Shown here: positions 46,692 through 55,769 of the stretch, in pieces
Layout of the letters: each line of letters begins with the position of its first letter
Position numbering within the stretch: position 1 is the stretch's first letter
Source: Nitrospirillum viridazoti CBAmc
Lineage (GTDB): Bacteria; Pseudomonadota; Alphaproteobacteria; Azospirillales; Azospirillaceae
Length of the DNA stretch: 64,000 bases
Assembly: GCF_000730165.1 (NCBI RefSeq)
Contig: NZ_CP022112.1
Span: 785,501 to 849,500 of the forward strand
Reading direction: 5' to 3'
Notes under the pieces: model-generated
Database searches by the model: none
Told to the model about the DNA's origin: nothing
The model's input: the letters and a program-made list of their open reading frames with translations, nothing else
Position numbers and translations under genes: made by a program

Positions 46692-48167
46692 TCAAGCGGC
46701 GGTCGCCTGCTCGATCTCTTCCAGGATGGAGCGGGCGGTCAGGGCGAAGCCTAAAATCTTCTTCGGCACGTCGATGTGCAAGGGCGCCATGCTGATGAAC
46801 AGCGAGGCCTCGCACAGCCGCACCAGCAGGGGGTCAAATCCCGCCTGGGCCAGCCGGTCGCGGAACAGCGCTTGCGCCCAGGCGCGTTCCCCGGCGTTGC
46901 TGGCCAGGGTCAGGCCCAGGTCGGCGCCCAGCGCCACCTCATACTGCCCGCTGTTGACGAAGTCGTAGCCGCCCAGGATGGAATGGGACAGCTTGGCCAG
47001 GTCGTAATAGGGATCGGTGTGCAACTCATCGGCCGACTCCACGCCGCGCGGATCGATGAAGCGCAGCAGCTGCGTCGCCTTGGAATAGAGGATGTTGGAG
47101 AAACACAGGTCGCCATGGCCCACCACCAGCCGGTCGGCGGGGAAGCGGTCCCGCAGGCCCTGATAGGCCGCCAGGTAGCGGTCGGCCAGCGCGTCGATGC
47201 CGCCTACGGCCCGGGCCAGCAGGGGCGCCAGGTCGCCATAGGCCGGCAGGCTTTTCAGCAGGGCCAACCGCTCCACCACCTTGTCGCGGTAAAGGCGGTC
47301 CATGACGGCCCTGCCCTCCGGCCGGGCGACGCGGCGCGCCGGGCGCTGGGTGACGTAGCTGAACACCCGGTCCAGGAACAGGCTGAACTCCGCCGGGGTC
47401 ATGGTGCCATGAACCCACTGGATGCCCATGTCGGCGATCAGCAGGCGCTCCATGCGATAGCTGGCGGTCTCGCCGTCGTCCTGGAAGTCGAAAGGCTGGA
47501 CGAAGAAGATGCGCTGCTGCGCCGGCAGCAGTCCGTAATACTCGAACTCCCGCCGCAGCTTGGCGCGGTCGCGCGACCGCTTCACCAAGGTGTAGTCCGG
47601 CCCGTCGCTGATGGAATTGAAGTGGCGGGCGTCGAAGTTGTTGGCCAGGAATCCCACGAACTGCGCCGGGTCGCGCAAATCGATCAGGCCCGTGTCGGCC
47701 AGGTCGGGTACCGTGAAGTCCTTGCGCCGCCGCGCCACGAATTCGCGCAGGCGCCCCTGGGCCAGGGCGCTCAGGGCCCCTTCGGCCAGGCGCTGTTCCA
47801 CCAGCACCAGGCCGGTCCACTCCGCGGCGGTACGCACCGGCCAAGCCTGGTTGCCGGTGGCCTGGGCCAAGGTCCTCAGCAACTGCGTCAACTGACCACG
47901 CGCACCGGCGGCGGCGAGATTTGCGGGGAACAGCAGGAATTGGGTGGAAGCCGGGGCCGTCCCCGCCCGCTCCGCCGCCTCATCCAGGGCGGCACGGGTG
48001 GTGGCCACCACGGGCGGGGGCAGGCCCGCCTCCTGCGTCGCCTCTTGCACGTGGCGAAGCAAGGTGCGGCGGCCGTGGATCAGGCCGCCGAAACTACCCA
48101 CGCCGGTCATGCTGAGGATGTCGTCGGGAACCCGGCGGCTGTCATCGAACAGTATGGTCAGGCCCAT
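46692..48167 (-). CDS. Large protein with aminoglycoside phosphotransferase-like kinase domain
   Basis: A 491-residue protein. The N-terminal 200 residues are unassigned. The C-terminal half has a choline/aminoglycoside kinase core with the catalytic loop VVGHGDLCFSNILY (H-x-D-x-x-x-x-N) and the metal aspartate in RFIDPRG. An ILGGYDFVNSGQYE stretch follows, as in kinases of polysaccharide clusters. It is paired with the nucleotidyltransferase downstream, which suggests phosphorylation of a sugar or amino-alcohol before nucleotide activation. The start is ATG 48167. Its upstream 326 bp (48168-48493) are a divergent control region without a further gene. Confidence 0.75.
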   Translation of the reverse strand: MGLTILFDDSRRVPDDILSMTGVGSFGGLIHGRRTLLRHVQEATQEAGLPPPVVATTRAALDEAAERAGTAPASTQFLLFPANLAAAGARGQLTQLLRTLAQATGNQAWPVRTAAEWTGLVLVEQRLAEGALSALAQGRLREFVARRRKDFTVPDLADTGLIDLRDPAQFVGFLANNFDARHFNSISDGPDYTLVKRSRDRAKLRREFEYYGLLPAQQRIFFVQPFDFQDDGETASYRMERLLIADMGIQWVHGTMTPAEFSLFLDRVFSYVTQRPARRVARPEGRAVMDRLYRDKVVERLALLKSLPAYGDLAPLLARAVGGIDALADRYLAAYQGLRDRFPADRLVVGHGDLCFSNILYSKATQLLRFIDPRGVESADELHTDPYYDLAKLSHSILGGYDFVNSGQYEVALGADLGLTLASNAGERAWAQALFRDRLAQAGFDPLLVRLCEASLFISMAPLHIDVPKKILGFALTARSILEEIEQATAA

Positions 48168-48493
48168 CGCGATTCCTCCTCGATACCGGCACCGCCGGTG
48201 TGGACGACGCATGGCCTGACAAGAATGCAGGGATTGTGCCAGCAGCGCCGGCGCGGCGACAAGAGGCCGGGCCTACCCTTCTCGACAGAGGGCGGACGGG
48301 CAACGCCCCGCGTGCGGCCACGGTGAAGGCGGCCGGGCGTGGCATATGGCGTGGGCTTGACGTTTTCCACTCGACGGCGGTCCCTGGAGAGGTCGAAGAT
48401 CGGCGCTGGACGGACGGGACGGCAACAACGTCCCTTTCTCCAGACGGTTTTCATACGGTTTCCATTCCCCATCTTAGAACCGGATCCTGATCC

Positions 48494-49441
48494 ATGCCTG
48501 GCACCCCCACCCACACCCCGCCCGTTCCCGACGCCCAGAGCTGCCTCCACGCCGAAGGCCCGCGACTGTCGCCGCTGGTCTGGGGAGCGTGGCGCTCGCG
48601 CGAGGGGGAAGAAACCGGCACCCCGGCAAAGCTTGCCCGCTTCCTGGACGGATGCCTGCAGCTGGGCATCAGCAGCTTCGATCATGCAGACATTTACGGC
48701 GATTACGGGGCGGAAGCCCTGTTCGGCCAGGCGCTGAAGGAATGGGGCGGCAAGCGCTCCGCCCTGCAGTTGGTCACCAAGTGCGACATCGCCCTACTGT
48801 CGCCGCAGCGGCCAGGCCATGTGGTGAAGCATTACAACACCTGCGGCGACCACATCATCGCCTCGGTCGAGCAATCGCTGCGCAACCTGGGCACCGACTA
48901 TATCGACCTGCTGCTGCTGCACCGGCCCGATCCGCTGATGAACCCGGACAATACGGCCGACGCGCTGGACCGGCTGCTGCGGTCGGGCGTGATCCGCCAC
49001 ATCGGCGTGTCCAACCATAACCCGTCACAGGTGCGGCTGCTGCAATCCCGCCTGGGCCGGCCGCTGGTGACCAACCAGATCGAATTCTCCGTCACCAGCC
49101 TGGCGCCCCTGTTCGACGGCACGCTGGACCAGGCGCTGGAACTGCGCATGCGGCCCATGGCCTGGTCACCTCTGGGCGGTGGCGGCCTGTTCACCGGCGC
49201 CACGGAGCAGGCGCGCCGCACCCTGGCGGCGCTGGAGGCCGTAGGTGCGGAAATGGGCATCGGCGACCCGGGCACCGTGGCGCTGGCCTGGCTGATGCGC
49301 CACCCGTCGCGCCCCGTGCCCGTGCTGGGCACCACGCGGCTGGACCGCGTGCGCACCTACATGCAGGCAGCGCAACTGAAGATGCAGCGCCAGCACTGGT
49401 TCCAGATTCTGGAGGCCAGCCAGGGCCATGAAGTTCCCTGA
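48494..49441 (+). CDS. Aldo/keto reductase (YdhF-like)
   Basis: A 315-residue NADPH-dependent oxidoreductase. The tetrad is Asp and Tyr in SFDHADIYGDYG, Lys in LVTKCDI and His in LLLLHRPDPLM; the last two motifs are typical of YdhF/YcsN-type AKRs. The physiological substrate of that group is unknown. It is a single gene in the direction of the GlxA regulator, 145 bp upstream of it. The spacer has a direct repeat ATGGTGCCA at 49449 and 49464. Confidence 0.88.
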   Translation: MPGTPTHTPPVPDAQSCLHAEGPRLSPLVWGAWRSREGEETGTPAKLARFLDGCLQLGISSFDHADIYGDYGAEALFGQALKEWGGKRSALQLVTKCDIALLSPQRPGHVVKHYNTCGDHIIASVEQSLRNLGTDYIDLLLLHRPDPLMNPDNTADALDRLLRSGVIRHIGVSNHNPSQVRLLQSRLGRPLVTNQIEFSVTSLAPLFDGTLDQALELRMRPMAWSPLGGGGLFTGATEQARRTLAALEAVGAEMGIGDPGTVALAWLMRHPSRPVPVLGTTRLDRVRTYMQAAQLKMQRQHWFQILEASQGHEVP

Positions 49442-49585
49442 ATGAGGGATGGTGCCATTCCGCATGGTGCCACCGGTCGTGGCCGATAGTGTCGGGGGGA
49501 TGTCCTTCCGCCCGGCACGCGCCCGGCTGATACTGCCCCCACGACGCGGCCGACCGGAGAGGCGGCGCGATGAGGGGGATGGGGA

Positions 49586-50593
49586 ATGACGCGGGCACCG
49601 GCAGGCATCGGAATTCTGGGCTATGACGACGTCAACGCCCTGGACGTGACCGGTCCGGCCGAGGTCTTCGCCAATGCCGCCGACCTGGCGGAATGGGGCG
49701 AGGCCGAGATGGCGCCGGGGAAACGGCCCTATCGCGTCGTGCCGCTGGGCGTGAAGGCAGGGCCCTTCACCAGCGAGTCCGGCCTGACCTTCACCCCGGC
49801 GCACAGCCTGGCGGCCGACGATGTGCCGGACCTGGACACCCTGATCATTGCCGGCGGCAAAGGTTTGCGCGAGCCTGTCACCAATGCCGCCGTGGCGCAG
49901 TGGCTGGTCGGAAACGCCCATCGCTTCCGCCGCGTGGCCAGCGTCTGCACCGGCATCTACGGCTTGGCGGCCAGCGGCCTGATGGATGGCCGCCGTGTCA
50001 CCACCCACTGGCGTCATGCCGCCGACCTGGCCCGGCGCTTCCCGCGCTTGAGCGTCTGCGCCGACGCCCTGTTCCTGAAGGACGGCGATTTCTACACCGC
50101 CGCCGGCGTCACCGCCGGCATCGACCTGGCCCTGTCGCTGGTGGAAGAGGACCACGGGCCGGCCCTGGCCCTGGCGACGGCCCGGGAGTTGGTGGTGTTC
50201 ATGAAGCGCCCGGGCGGCCAGGCGCAATTCTCTGAACCGCTGCGGTTTCAAAGCCGGGCGGCCGACCGCTTCGCCGACCTGTCGGCCTGGATGCTGGGCA
50301 ACCTGGACCGCGACCTGTCGGTAGAGGAACTGGCGACGCGGGTGAACCTCAGTCCCCGGCAGTTCCGGCGCCGCTTCACCGCCGCCCTGGGCCGTCCACC
50401 CGCCGACTATGTCGCTGACCTGCGCCTGGGCGAGGCCTGCCGCCGCCTGGTACAGCCAGGCGTGAGCGTGGACACGCTGGCCGCCGCCATCGGCTTCCGC
50501 AGCGCCGACGCCTTCCGCCGGGCCTTCCGCCAGCGCTACGGCGTGTCCCCCAGCCAATATCAGGCGCATTTCTCCCCGGCCGGCAGCAGCTGA
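49586..50593 (+). CDS. GlxA-family regulator (DJ-1/PfpI domain plus AraC HTH)
   Basis: A 335-residue protein. The first 200 residues form a class-I glutamine amidotransferase-like DJ-1/PfpI domain, with Cys in RVASVCTGIYGLAASGLMDG at the nucleophile-elbow position. The last 100 residues are an AraC double helix-turn-helix (LSVEELATRVNLSPRQFRRR, then IGFRSADAFRRAF). Such proteins activate nearby genes in response to amine- or betaine-type compounds. Its immediate downstream neighbour is a P460-like haem protein gene 39 bp away, possibly cotranscribed. Confidence 0.9.
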   Translation: MTRAPAGIGILGYDDVNALDVTGPAEVFANAADLAEWGEAEMAPGKRPYRVVPLGVKAGPFTSESGLTFTPAHSLAADDVPDLDTLIIAGGKGLREPVTNAAVAQWLVGNAHRFRRVASVCTGIYGLAASGLMDGRRVTTHWRHAADLARRFPRLSVCADALFLKDGDFYTAAGVTAGIDLALSLVEEDHGPALALATARELVVFMKRPGGQAQFSEPLRFQSRAADRFADLSAWMLGNLDRDLSVEELATRVNLSPRQFRRRFTAALGRPPADYVADLRLGEACRRLVQPGVSVDTLAAAIGFRSADAFRRAFRQRYGVSPSQYQAHFSPAGSS

Positions 50594-50632
50594 GCCGTTT
50601 CATTCCACCCTGAACCACCACCGGAGGGCCCC

Positions 50633-51259
50633 ATGGCCTGGTTTTCCTCTGCCCGCCGCCTAGCGGCGGCGATGCCCCTGCTTTGCCTGCTGCTCACCCC
50701 GGCGACCGGCTCCACCGCCACGGACCGTCCTGCCCCTTTCGTTCCACAATTCGACAAGGACGACCGACTGACCTTCCCCGCCGACTATCGGGAATGGGTC
50801 TATGTCACCACCGGCATCGACATGGCCTATGGCCCGGCCATGCGCATGGGCCATTCCATGTTCGACAACGTCTTCGTGAACCGCGAGGCCTATCTGGCCT
50901 TCAAACAGACGGGCACCTGGCCGGAGAAGACAACCTTCGTGCTGGAGGTGCGCGGCGCGGCGGACAAAGGCTCCATCAACAAGTCCGGCCATTTCCAGAC
51001 GTCGGAGGTCATGGGGCTGGAGGTTCATGTGAAAGATACCGCCCGCTTCCACGACGACGGCTGGGGCTTCTATTCCTTCAACGCGGGCGAGGCGGCTCCC
51101 CCACCCGCGGAGCAATTGCCGGTGGAGCAGAGTTGTTACAGCTGCCATCGGGACCATGGGGCGGTGAACACTACTTTCGTGCAATTCTATCCAACCCTGC
51201 GCCCCATCGCCGAGGCTAAGAAAACCTTCAGCGCCGCATACCTGGCCGAAAATCCCTAG
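50633..51259 (+). CDS. Cytochrome P460-fold haem protein
   Basis: A 208-residue exported protein: signal peptide (about residues 1-28), then a beta-rich domain with DYREWVYVTTGIDMAYGP and a single C-x-x-C-H haem c site in QSCYSCHRDHGAVNTTFVQF, the P460/cytochrome c' beta pattern. In nitrifiers, P460 oxidises hydroxylamine or binds NO. The usual extra Lys cross-link cannot be judged by eye. It may detoxify NO or hydroxylamine in the periplasm. It follows a GlxA regulator and ends inside a palindromic repeat. Confidence 0.8.
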   Translation: MAWFSSARRLAAAMPLLCLLLTPATGSTATDRPAPFVPQFDKDDRLTFPADYREWVYVTTGIDMAYGPAMRMGHSMFDNVFVNREAYLAFKQTGTWPEKTTFVLEVRGAADKGSINKSGHFQTSEVMGLEVHVKDTARFHDDGWGFYSFNAGEAAPPPAEQLPVEQSCYSCHRDHGAVNTTFVQFYPTLRPIAEAKKTFSAAYLAENP

Positions 51260-51307
51260 AGCGGAACGCGATCAGGTGGTGTCACCTGATCGTGTAAATC
51301 CGCTCTA
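51257..51307. repeat. Nested palindromic repeat
   Basis: The outer arms TAGAGCGGA (51257-51265) and TCCGCTCTA (51299-51307) enclose the inner arms CGATCAGGTG (51269-51278) and CACCTGATCG (51283-51292) with a GTGT loop. The left outer arm includes the stop codon of the P460-like gene. It looks like a mobile intergenic palindrome. Confidence 0.8.
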
Positions 51308-51321
51308 TTATGAATAGGTTA

Positions 51322-51359
51322 AGAGCAAGATGCGATCATGGCTGATCGCATCTTGCTCT
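51322..51359. repeat. Perfect 17-bp inverted repeat
   Basis: AGAGCAAGATGCGATCA (51322-51338) pairs perfectly with TGATCGCATCTTGCTCT (51343-51359) around a TGGC tetraloop. It shares AGAGC ends and a GCGATCA core with the preceding palindrome. It can also act as a transcription stop. Confidence 0.85.
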
Positions 51360-51458
51360 AGGCGGCGCCTGCTGCCGGCCAGGGCAATCGCGGGCCGGGC
51401 CGTCCTGTCGGGCCTTTGTGACGTATTCTGACACGGCGCCGTTGCCGTCGTGTCGGGG

Positions 51459-52814
51459 ATGGACTATCAGTGCGCTTCGGCAGATAAAAGCGCGGTCATG
51501 AAGCCCGGCCTGATCCCCCCCCTGGACCCGTCCCTTTCCGAGTCTCCGCCGGCGGCGGCGGGAGGTTCGGCGCCATCCCGCACGGCGGCTCGGTCCCAGG
51601 ACGGCACCCGGGAACGGCTGATCGACCAGGCGCACACCCTGCTGGCCCAGGGCGGTCTGAAGGCGCTGAGCGTGCGCAACCTGGCCGCCGCCGCCGGCCT
51701 GTCCACCAGCGCCGTTCCCTATCACCTGGGCGACAAGGACAGCCTGACCCAAGCCGTGTTCCTGGCCGCGGCGGAGCGTGACCGGCAAGCTTGGGCCCAG
51801 TTCCGCGTTTCGCTGGGCGACGGCGGCCTGCCCGTCCACGCCCTGGCCGACGCGCTGGTGGTGCAGGCGCTGGACCTGTCGTCCCGCCAGGGCACCATCG
51901 AGTTGGTATGGTACGAGCTGATCCACCAGGCCCGCCATACCCCCGCCCTGCGCCCCATCCTGACGCAATGGTATGAGGAGCGGCGCGGCCGCTATCGTGA
52001 CCTGTTCGCGCTGGCCGGCCTGCCCACCCATATCGCCGACATCATGACCCACTATCTGGTGGGCGACCGGTCCACCCTGCTGGTGGCCGGCGGCGCATCG
52101 GGCTTCGCCCTGTCGGTGGTGGAGAACATCCGCCACCTGTGCGATCCGGAAGAAGGCCGTGGCGCCCTGTGGCATGAGCGTCTGCGCCGTCCCGGCGGCG
52201 CGGGCGACGACGGTGGGGAACCGGTGGGAGAGACGGAGCGGCGCATCGTCGCCGCCGCCGTGGCCACCATCATCGACCAGGGCGTGGCCGCCGTGACCCA
52301 TCGCGCGGTGGCGCAGCGGGCGGGCGTGTCCCTCTCCTCCACCACCTATTACTTCCGCTCGCGCGGCGACATCATCCGCCGCGCCTTCCAGTTCATCCAT
52401 GAGGAGCTGCGGCGCGAAATCCCGGCGGTGCACCGCGAACCGCCACCGCTGGGCATGTTTTTGCGGGCCGTGGCCGACAACATGCTGACGCCGGTGGAGG
52501 GCGGACGCATCGCCGGCCGCAACACCACCCACGCCATGGGCGACTTCGCCCTGGAAGCTTGCCGCGACGCCAGCCTGGTGCCACTGTATCTGGCCTTTCG
52601 CCAGGGCCGGGGCTCCCGAATTCGCGCGGCGTTGGATCACGTGGTGGGGCCGCAGGCCTCCCTTTCCCCCTTCCAGGCGCAGATCGTGTCCACCTGGATG
52701 CAGGGGCGCGCACAGATCCTGCACGCCATGGACGACCCGCCCGATGTCGACGGCTACGCCACCGAGATGATCGTCCTGATGCGCTATCTGCAGCCGGCGA
52801 TGCCCAAGCCCTGA
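51459..52814 (+). CDS. Two-headed TetR-family regulator (tandem TetR domains)
   Basis: A 451-residue protein with two full TetR units. The first helix-turn-helix is at about residues 55-90 (LSVRNLAAAAGLSTSAVPYH) and the second at about 275-310 (VTHRAVAQRAGVSLSSTTYY); each is followed by a helical effector domain. Normal TetR proteins have about 200 residues. The fusion would place two DNA-binding domains in one chain. ATG 51459 is chosen; a GTG lies at 51450. The genes downstream are on the opposite strand, so its target is not evident. Confidence 0.82.
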   Translation: MDYQCASADKSAVMKPGLIPPLDPSLSESPPAAAGGSAPSRTAARSQDGTRERLIDQAHTLLAQGGLKALSVRNLAAAAGLSTSAVPYHLGDKDSLTQAVFLAAAERDRQAWAQFRVSLGDGGLPVHALADALVVQALDLSSRQGTIELVWYELIHQARHTPALRPILTQWYEERRGRYRDLFALAGLPTHIADIMTHYLVGDRSTLLVAGGASGFALSVVENIRHLCDPEEGRGALWHERLRRPGGAGDDGGEPVGETERRIVAAAVATIIDQGVAAVTHRAVAQRAGVSLSSTTYYFRSRGDIIRRAFQFIHEELRREIPAVHREPPPLGMFLRAVADNMLTPVEGGRIAGRNTTHAMGDFALEACRDASLVPLYLAFRQGRGSRIRAALDHVVGPQASLSPFQAQIVSTWMQGRAQILHAMDDPPDVDGYATEMIVLMRYLQPAMPKP

Positions 52815-52829
52815 CTGAAAGCCCTGACG

Positions 52830-53186
52830 TTAAAAAGCCAGGCGTCCCAGATGGCGGCCGGCCAGAACCCAGGCGCGGGCGGCGGCCAGTTGTTCGCCGG
52901 CCAGAACCCGCCGCAAATGGGCCACCCGGCGCACATGCTGCCGGCTTTCCAGCACCGTGTAGATATGGGTGTACACGCCGTGGCGGCGGTGGATGACGGC
53001 GTAGGTGCGGGCGACACAGTCCGGCACGCCGGCAAGGGGCATGCGCTCTTCCCGCAGCAGATGCACGGCATCCCCCGGATGGCTGGTGATGCCCGGTGCG
53101 GTGCCCAGGACCGGCGTCGGCGAATCTTCCTCCGCCTGCGTGACGGTACTGGGCGTATTCAGCGGGAAAGCGGCGGGAATATGCAC
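52830..53186 (-). CDS. Small hypothetical protein
   Basis: A 118-residue frame, helical and Arg/His-rich in its C-terminal half (VESRQ-like and RAWVLAGRHLGRL stretches), with no family I know. Third positions are GC-rich. GTG 53186 is the suggested start; the frame continues to 53414 but loses coding character. It fills the space between the two-headed TetR gene and the MaoC gene, pointing away from the acyl-CoA ligase unit. It may not be expressed. Confidence 0.4.
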   Translation of the reverse strand: MHIPAAFPLNTPSTVTQAEEDSPTPVLGTAPGITSHPGDAVHLLREERMPLAGVPDCVARTYAVIHRRHGVYTHIYTVLESRQHVRRVAHLRRVLAGEQLAAARAWVLAGRHLGRLAF

Positions 53187-53401
53187 GGGATGTCCACTCC
53201 AGACGGAGCTGACCCGGCATGACGCGACCATACGCTGCGACCCACTTGGTTGCCGCCGCCCGGGAACCGGGGGCCGCCACATCTCCGCGCGAACGCGGAA
53301 ACCACCTTGCCTGGGCTGGCAGGTTGGTGCGGGACGCCGGCCCCGCTCCTGATGCAACAGTGCCGGCACGAACACCGGCGCGTTGTGGATACCCGCAACC
53401 G

Positions 53402-54172
53402 TTAGGCCTGGCAAGCCGCCAATTGGGCATGACGGTCCCAGTCATCCGGCGTCCAGTGCGGCGCCAGCACCAGGGCGCGGCCGGTGGCGACGATGTCGCC
53501 ATCCCGCCCGCTGTCATGAATACGGCACACCGTGGCCAAGTCCACCAGCCGCTTTTCGGGTCGCAGGCGGGTGATGGCCACAGTGGCGGACAGCGCCGCA
53601 TCCAAGGGCACCCGGCGCCAGAACACCGTGTCTTGCTTCAGGTAGTTGGTGCCCGGCCCCGGCAGGCGGACGCCCAGCAGGAAGGAAAAGAGGTTCAGCA
53701 CCAGCGGCTCGCGCAGGCGATGGCCGGTCAGGCGCTCATAAAGCGCCAGATCCTGGTCCGCGTACAGGCGGGTGACGTGGGCGGCGGCGCCCCGCGGCGG
53801 CTCGCGCCAGTCCTCATCCGGCGCCAGCGGCGCCAGGGTGGCCACCCCGTCGCACACGACCTGGCCGTCCGCCCGCCGCTGGGCCAGCAGGCGCACGTGG
53901 GCGCCGTCTTGCGGATCGGCGCGGAAGGTCAGCGCCTCGTCCGCGTATGCGGGGGCGGGGAAGGTCACGGCCAGGCGGGCCAGCGGCTGGCCGGGCTGCG
54001 CATCGGCGGCCAGGCCACGCAGCAGGGCGCACAGCAGCGCACCATGCGCCACGGTACGGCCGAAGCGGGTAAGGGCAGCGTGGCCGGGATCGACATGGAT
54101 GGGGTTGTCATCGCCCGACAGCCGGGCGAAGGCGTGGAAATCATCCTGGGTCAGGGTGCGCGTGAGGATCAC
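53402..54172 (-). CDS. Double hot-dog MaoC-type protein
   Basis: A 256-residue protein with two hot-dog folds. The N-terminal one has the hydratase pattern FARLSGDDNPIHVD and RTVAHGALLCALL; the C-terminal one has TNYLKQDTVFWRRV. It probably hydrates an enoyl-CoA or acts as a beta-hydroxyacyl dehydratase. GTG 54172 overlaps the stop of the acyl-CoA ligase (GTGA), so the two are coupled. The substrate is unknown but should be a CoA ester from that ligase. Confidence 0.78.
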   Translation of the reverse strand: MILTRTLTQDDFHAFARLSGDDNPIHVDPGHAALTRFGRTVAHGALLCALLRGLAADAQPGQPLARLAVTFPAPAYADEALTFRADPQDGAHVRLLAQRRADGQVVCDGVATLAPLAPDEDWREPPRGAAAHVTRLYADQDLALYERLTGHRLREPLVLNLFSFLLGVRLPGPGTNYLKQDTVFWRRVPLDAALSATVAITRLRPEKRLVDLATVCRIHDSGRDGDIVATGRALVLAPHWTPDDWDRHAQLAACQA

Positions 54173-55725
54173 GAGGCCAGATCCAACCCCGGCGGCGGCA
54201 CCAGACGGTGCTTCTGGATCTTGCCGGCGGCGGTGCGGGGGAAATCCTCCACCAGCACGAACCGGCGCGGTACCTTGTAGCCGGCCAGTAGCCCCCGGCA
54301 ATGCCTGGCCAGGCTGTCGATGTCGGTGCCGGGCTGGGCGCGGACATGGGCATGCCCCACCTCCCCCCACACCGGGTCGGGCACTGCCACCACCGCAACC
54401 TCCAGCACGCCGGAATGGCGCAGCAAGGCGTTCTCCACTTCCACCGGATAGACGTTCTCCCCGCCAGAGATGAACATCTCCTTCAACCGCCCCACAGGGT
54501 AGTAATAGCCGTCCTCGTCCTGGCGCACCAAATCGCCGGTGCGCAGCCAACCGTCGGGGGAAAAGGCGGCGGCAGTGGCCGCCGGCTGGCGCCAATAGCC
54601 GGGCGTGACCGCGGCCCCCTTCACCCACACCTCGCCCACGTGGCCGGCGGGCACGTCCCGCCCGGCCCCATCTACCACGCGCACCCGGCATAGGATTTGC
54701 GGCTTGCCGATGGAGCCCACCTTGGCGGCGGCCCCGGCCGGGTCGTTCAGGAACAGGGTGGGTCCCGTCTCCGTCATGCCCATGCCGTTGCACACGAACG
54801 CCCCGCGCTCGACGAAGCGGCGGGCCAGCGCATCCTCCAGCGGCGCGCCGCCGCAGGCCCAGCGCCTCACGGCGCCCAAGTCCGTGGTCCTGAAGCGGGG
54901 ATGCAAGGCCAGCTGGCGATAGACGGCGGGCACGCCGAAAAAGGTGGTGATGCGGCCCTGGGCGATCAGGTCCAAGACAGCGCCGGCGTCGAATTGCGAC
55001 TGCACCATCACCTCCCCTCCCGCCATCAGCAGCGGCAGGGTGTGCAGGTTGATGCCGGCGGTGTGGAACAGCGGCAGGTAGTTCAGGGTGCGGTCATTCT
55101 CCGACAAATCAACGCCCTGGCGCAGATTGACATAGTTCGCCATGGCCATGCCGTAGGTGTAGAGCACGGCCTTCGGCTTCCCCGTCGTGCCGGAAGTGTA
55201 GAGCAGGTACCAGACATCATCGGCCGGCCAGACCTCGCGGGACGGCAACGACGACTGCTTCGCCACTAGGGCTTCGAAGCAATCGTCCAGATCGACAAGG
55301 GCCAGATCGACAAGGGCCAGCCCATCGGCCAGGGCCTGGGCCGTAGCCCTGTCCTCGACCCCATGGAACAGCAGCCGGGGTTGGCAGTCGGCCAGCACGG
55401 GAGCCAGTTCCGCCGCCGGCATGCGCCAATTCAGCGGCACCAGCAGGCAGCCCAGCTTGGCGCAGGCGAACAGCAGCACGAAGAAGTCCGGTCGGTTGCG
55501 GCACAGCACCGCCACCCTGTCCCCGGGCTCGGCGCCCAAAGCGGCCAGCAGGCTGGCGGCACGCGCGGCGCGATCGTCCAGGCCGGCATAGGTCAGCGCC
55601 CCGGCAGCGGACCCAACCGCGGTGAGGTCCACCAGGGCCCTGCGGTCCGGCGACAGCCGGGCGCGCTGCGCCGTCAGGTCGAACAGATCCCACATGGTTT
55701 GGCGGCGGACGCCCCGCTCCTTCAT
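54169..55725 (-). CDS. Acyl-CoA synthetase (AMP-forming)
   Basis: A 518-residue ANL-superfamily ligase that activates a carboxylic acid to its CoA ester with ATP. It has the AMP-binding motif YLLYTSGTTGKPKAVLYTYG, the hinge motif GWLRTGDLV, and the C-terminal catalytic Lys in RTAAGKIQKHRL. The start may be ATG 55725 or 55695. It is the first gene of a two-gene unit with the MaoC-type protein and is followed upstream by a TetR gene on the same strand. It may be long-chain or aromatic-acid specific. Confidence 0.9.
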   Translation of the reverse strand: MKERGVRRQTMWDLFDLTAQRARLSPDRRALVDLTAVGSAAGALTYAGLDDRAARAASLLAALGAEPGDRVAVLCRNRPDFFVLLFACAKLGCLLVPLNWRMPAAELAPVLADCQPRLLFHGVEDRATAQALADGLALVDLALVDLDDCFEALVAKQSSLPSREVWPADDVWYLLYTSGTTGKPKAVLYTYGMAMANYVNLRQGVDLSENDRTLNYLPLFHTAGINLHTLPLLMAGGEVMVQSQFDAGAVLDLIAQGRITTFFGVPAVYRQLALHPRFRTTDLGAVRRWACGGAPLEDALARRFVERGAFVCNGMGMTETGPTLFLNDPAGAAAKVGSIGKPQILCRVRVVDGAGRDVPAGHVGEVWVKGAAVTPGYWRQPAATAAAFSPDGWLRTGDLVRQDEDGYYYPVGRLKEMFISGGENVYPVEVENALLRHSGVLEVAVVAVPDPVWGEVGHAHVRAQPGTDIDSLARHCRGLLAGYKVPRRFVLVEDFPRTAAGKIQKHRLVPPPGLDLAS

Positions 55726-55769
55726 TGTTCCGGTTCAGAAATGATCCAGTCAGCTTAAGGCTTGGTCAA

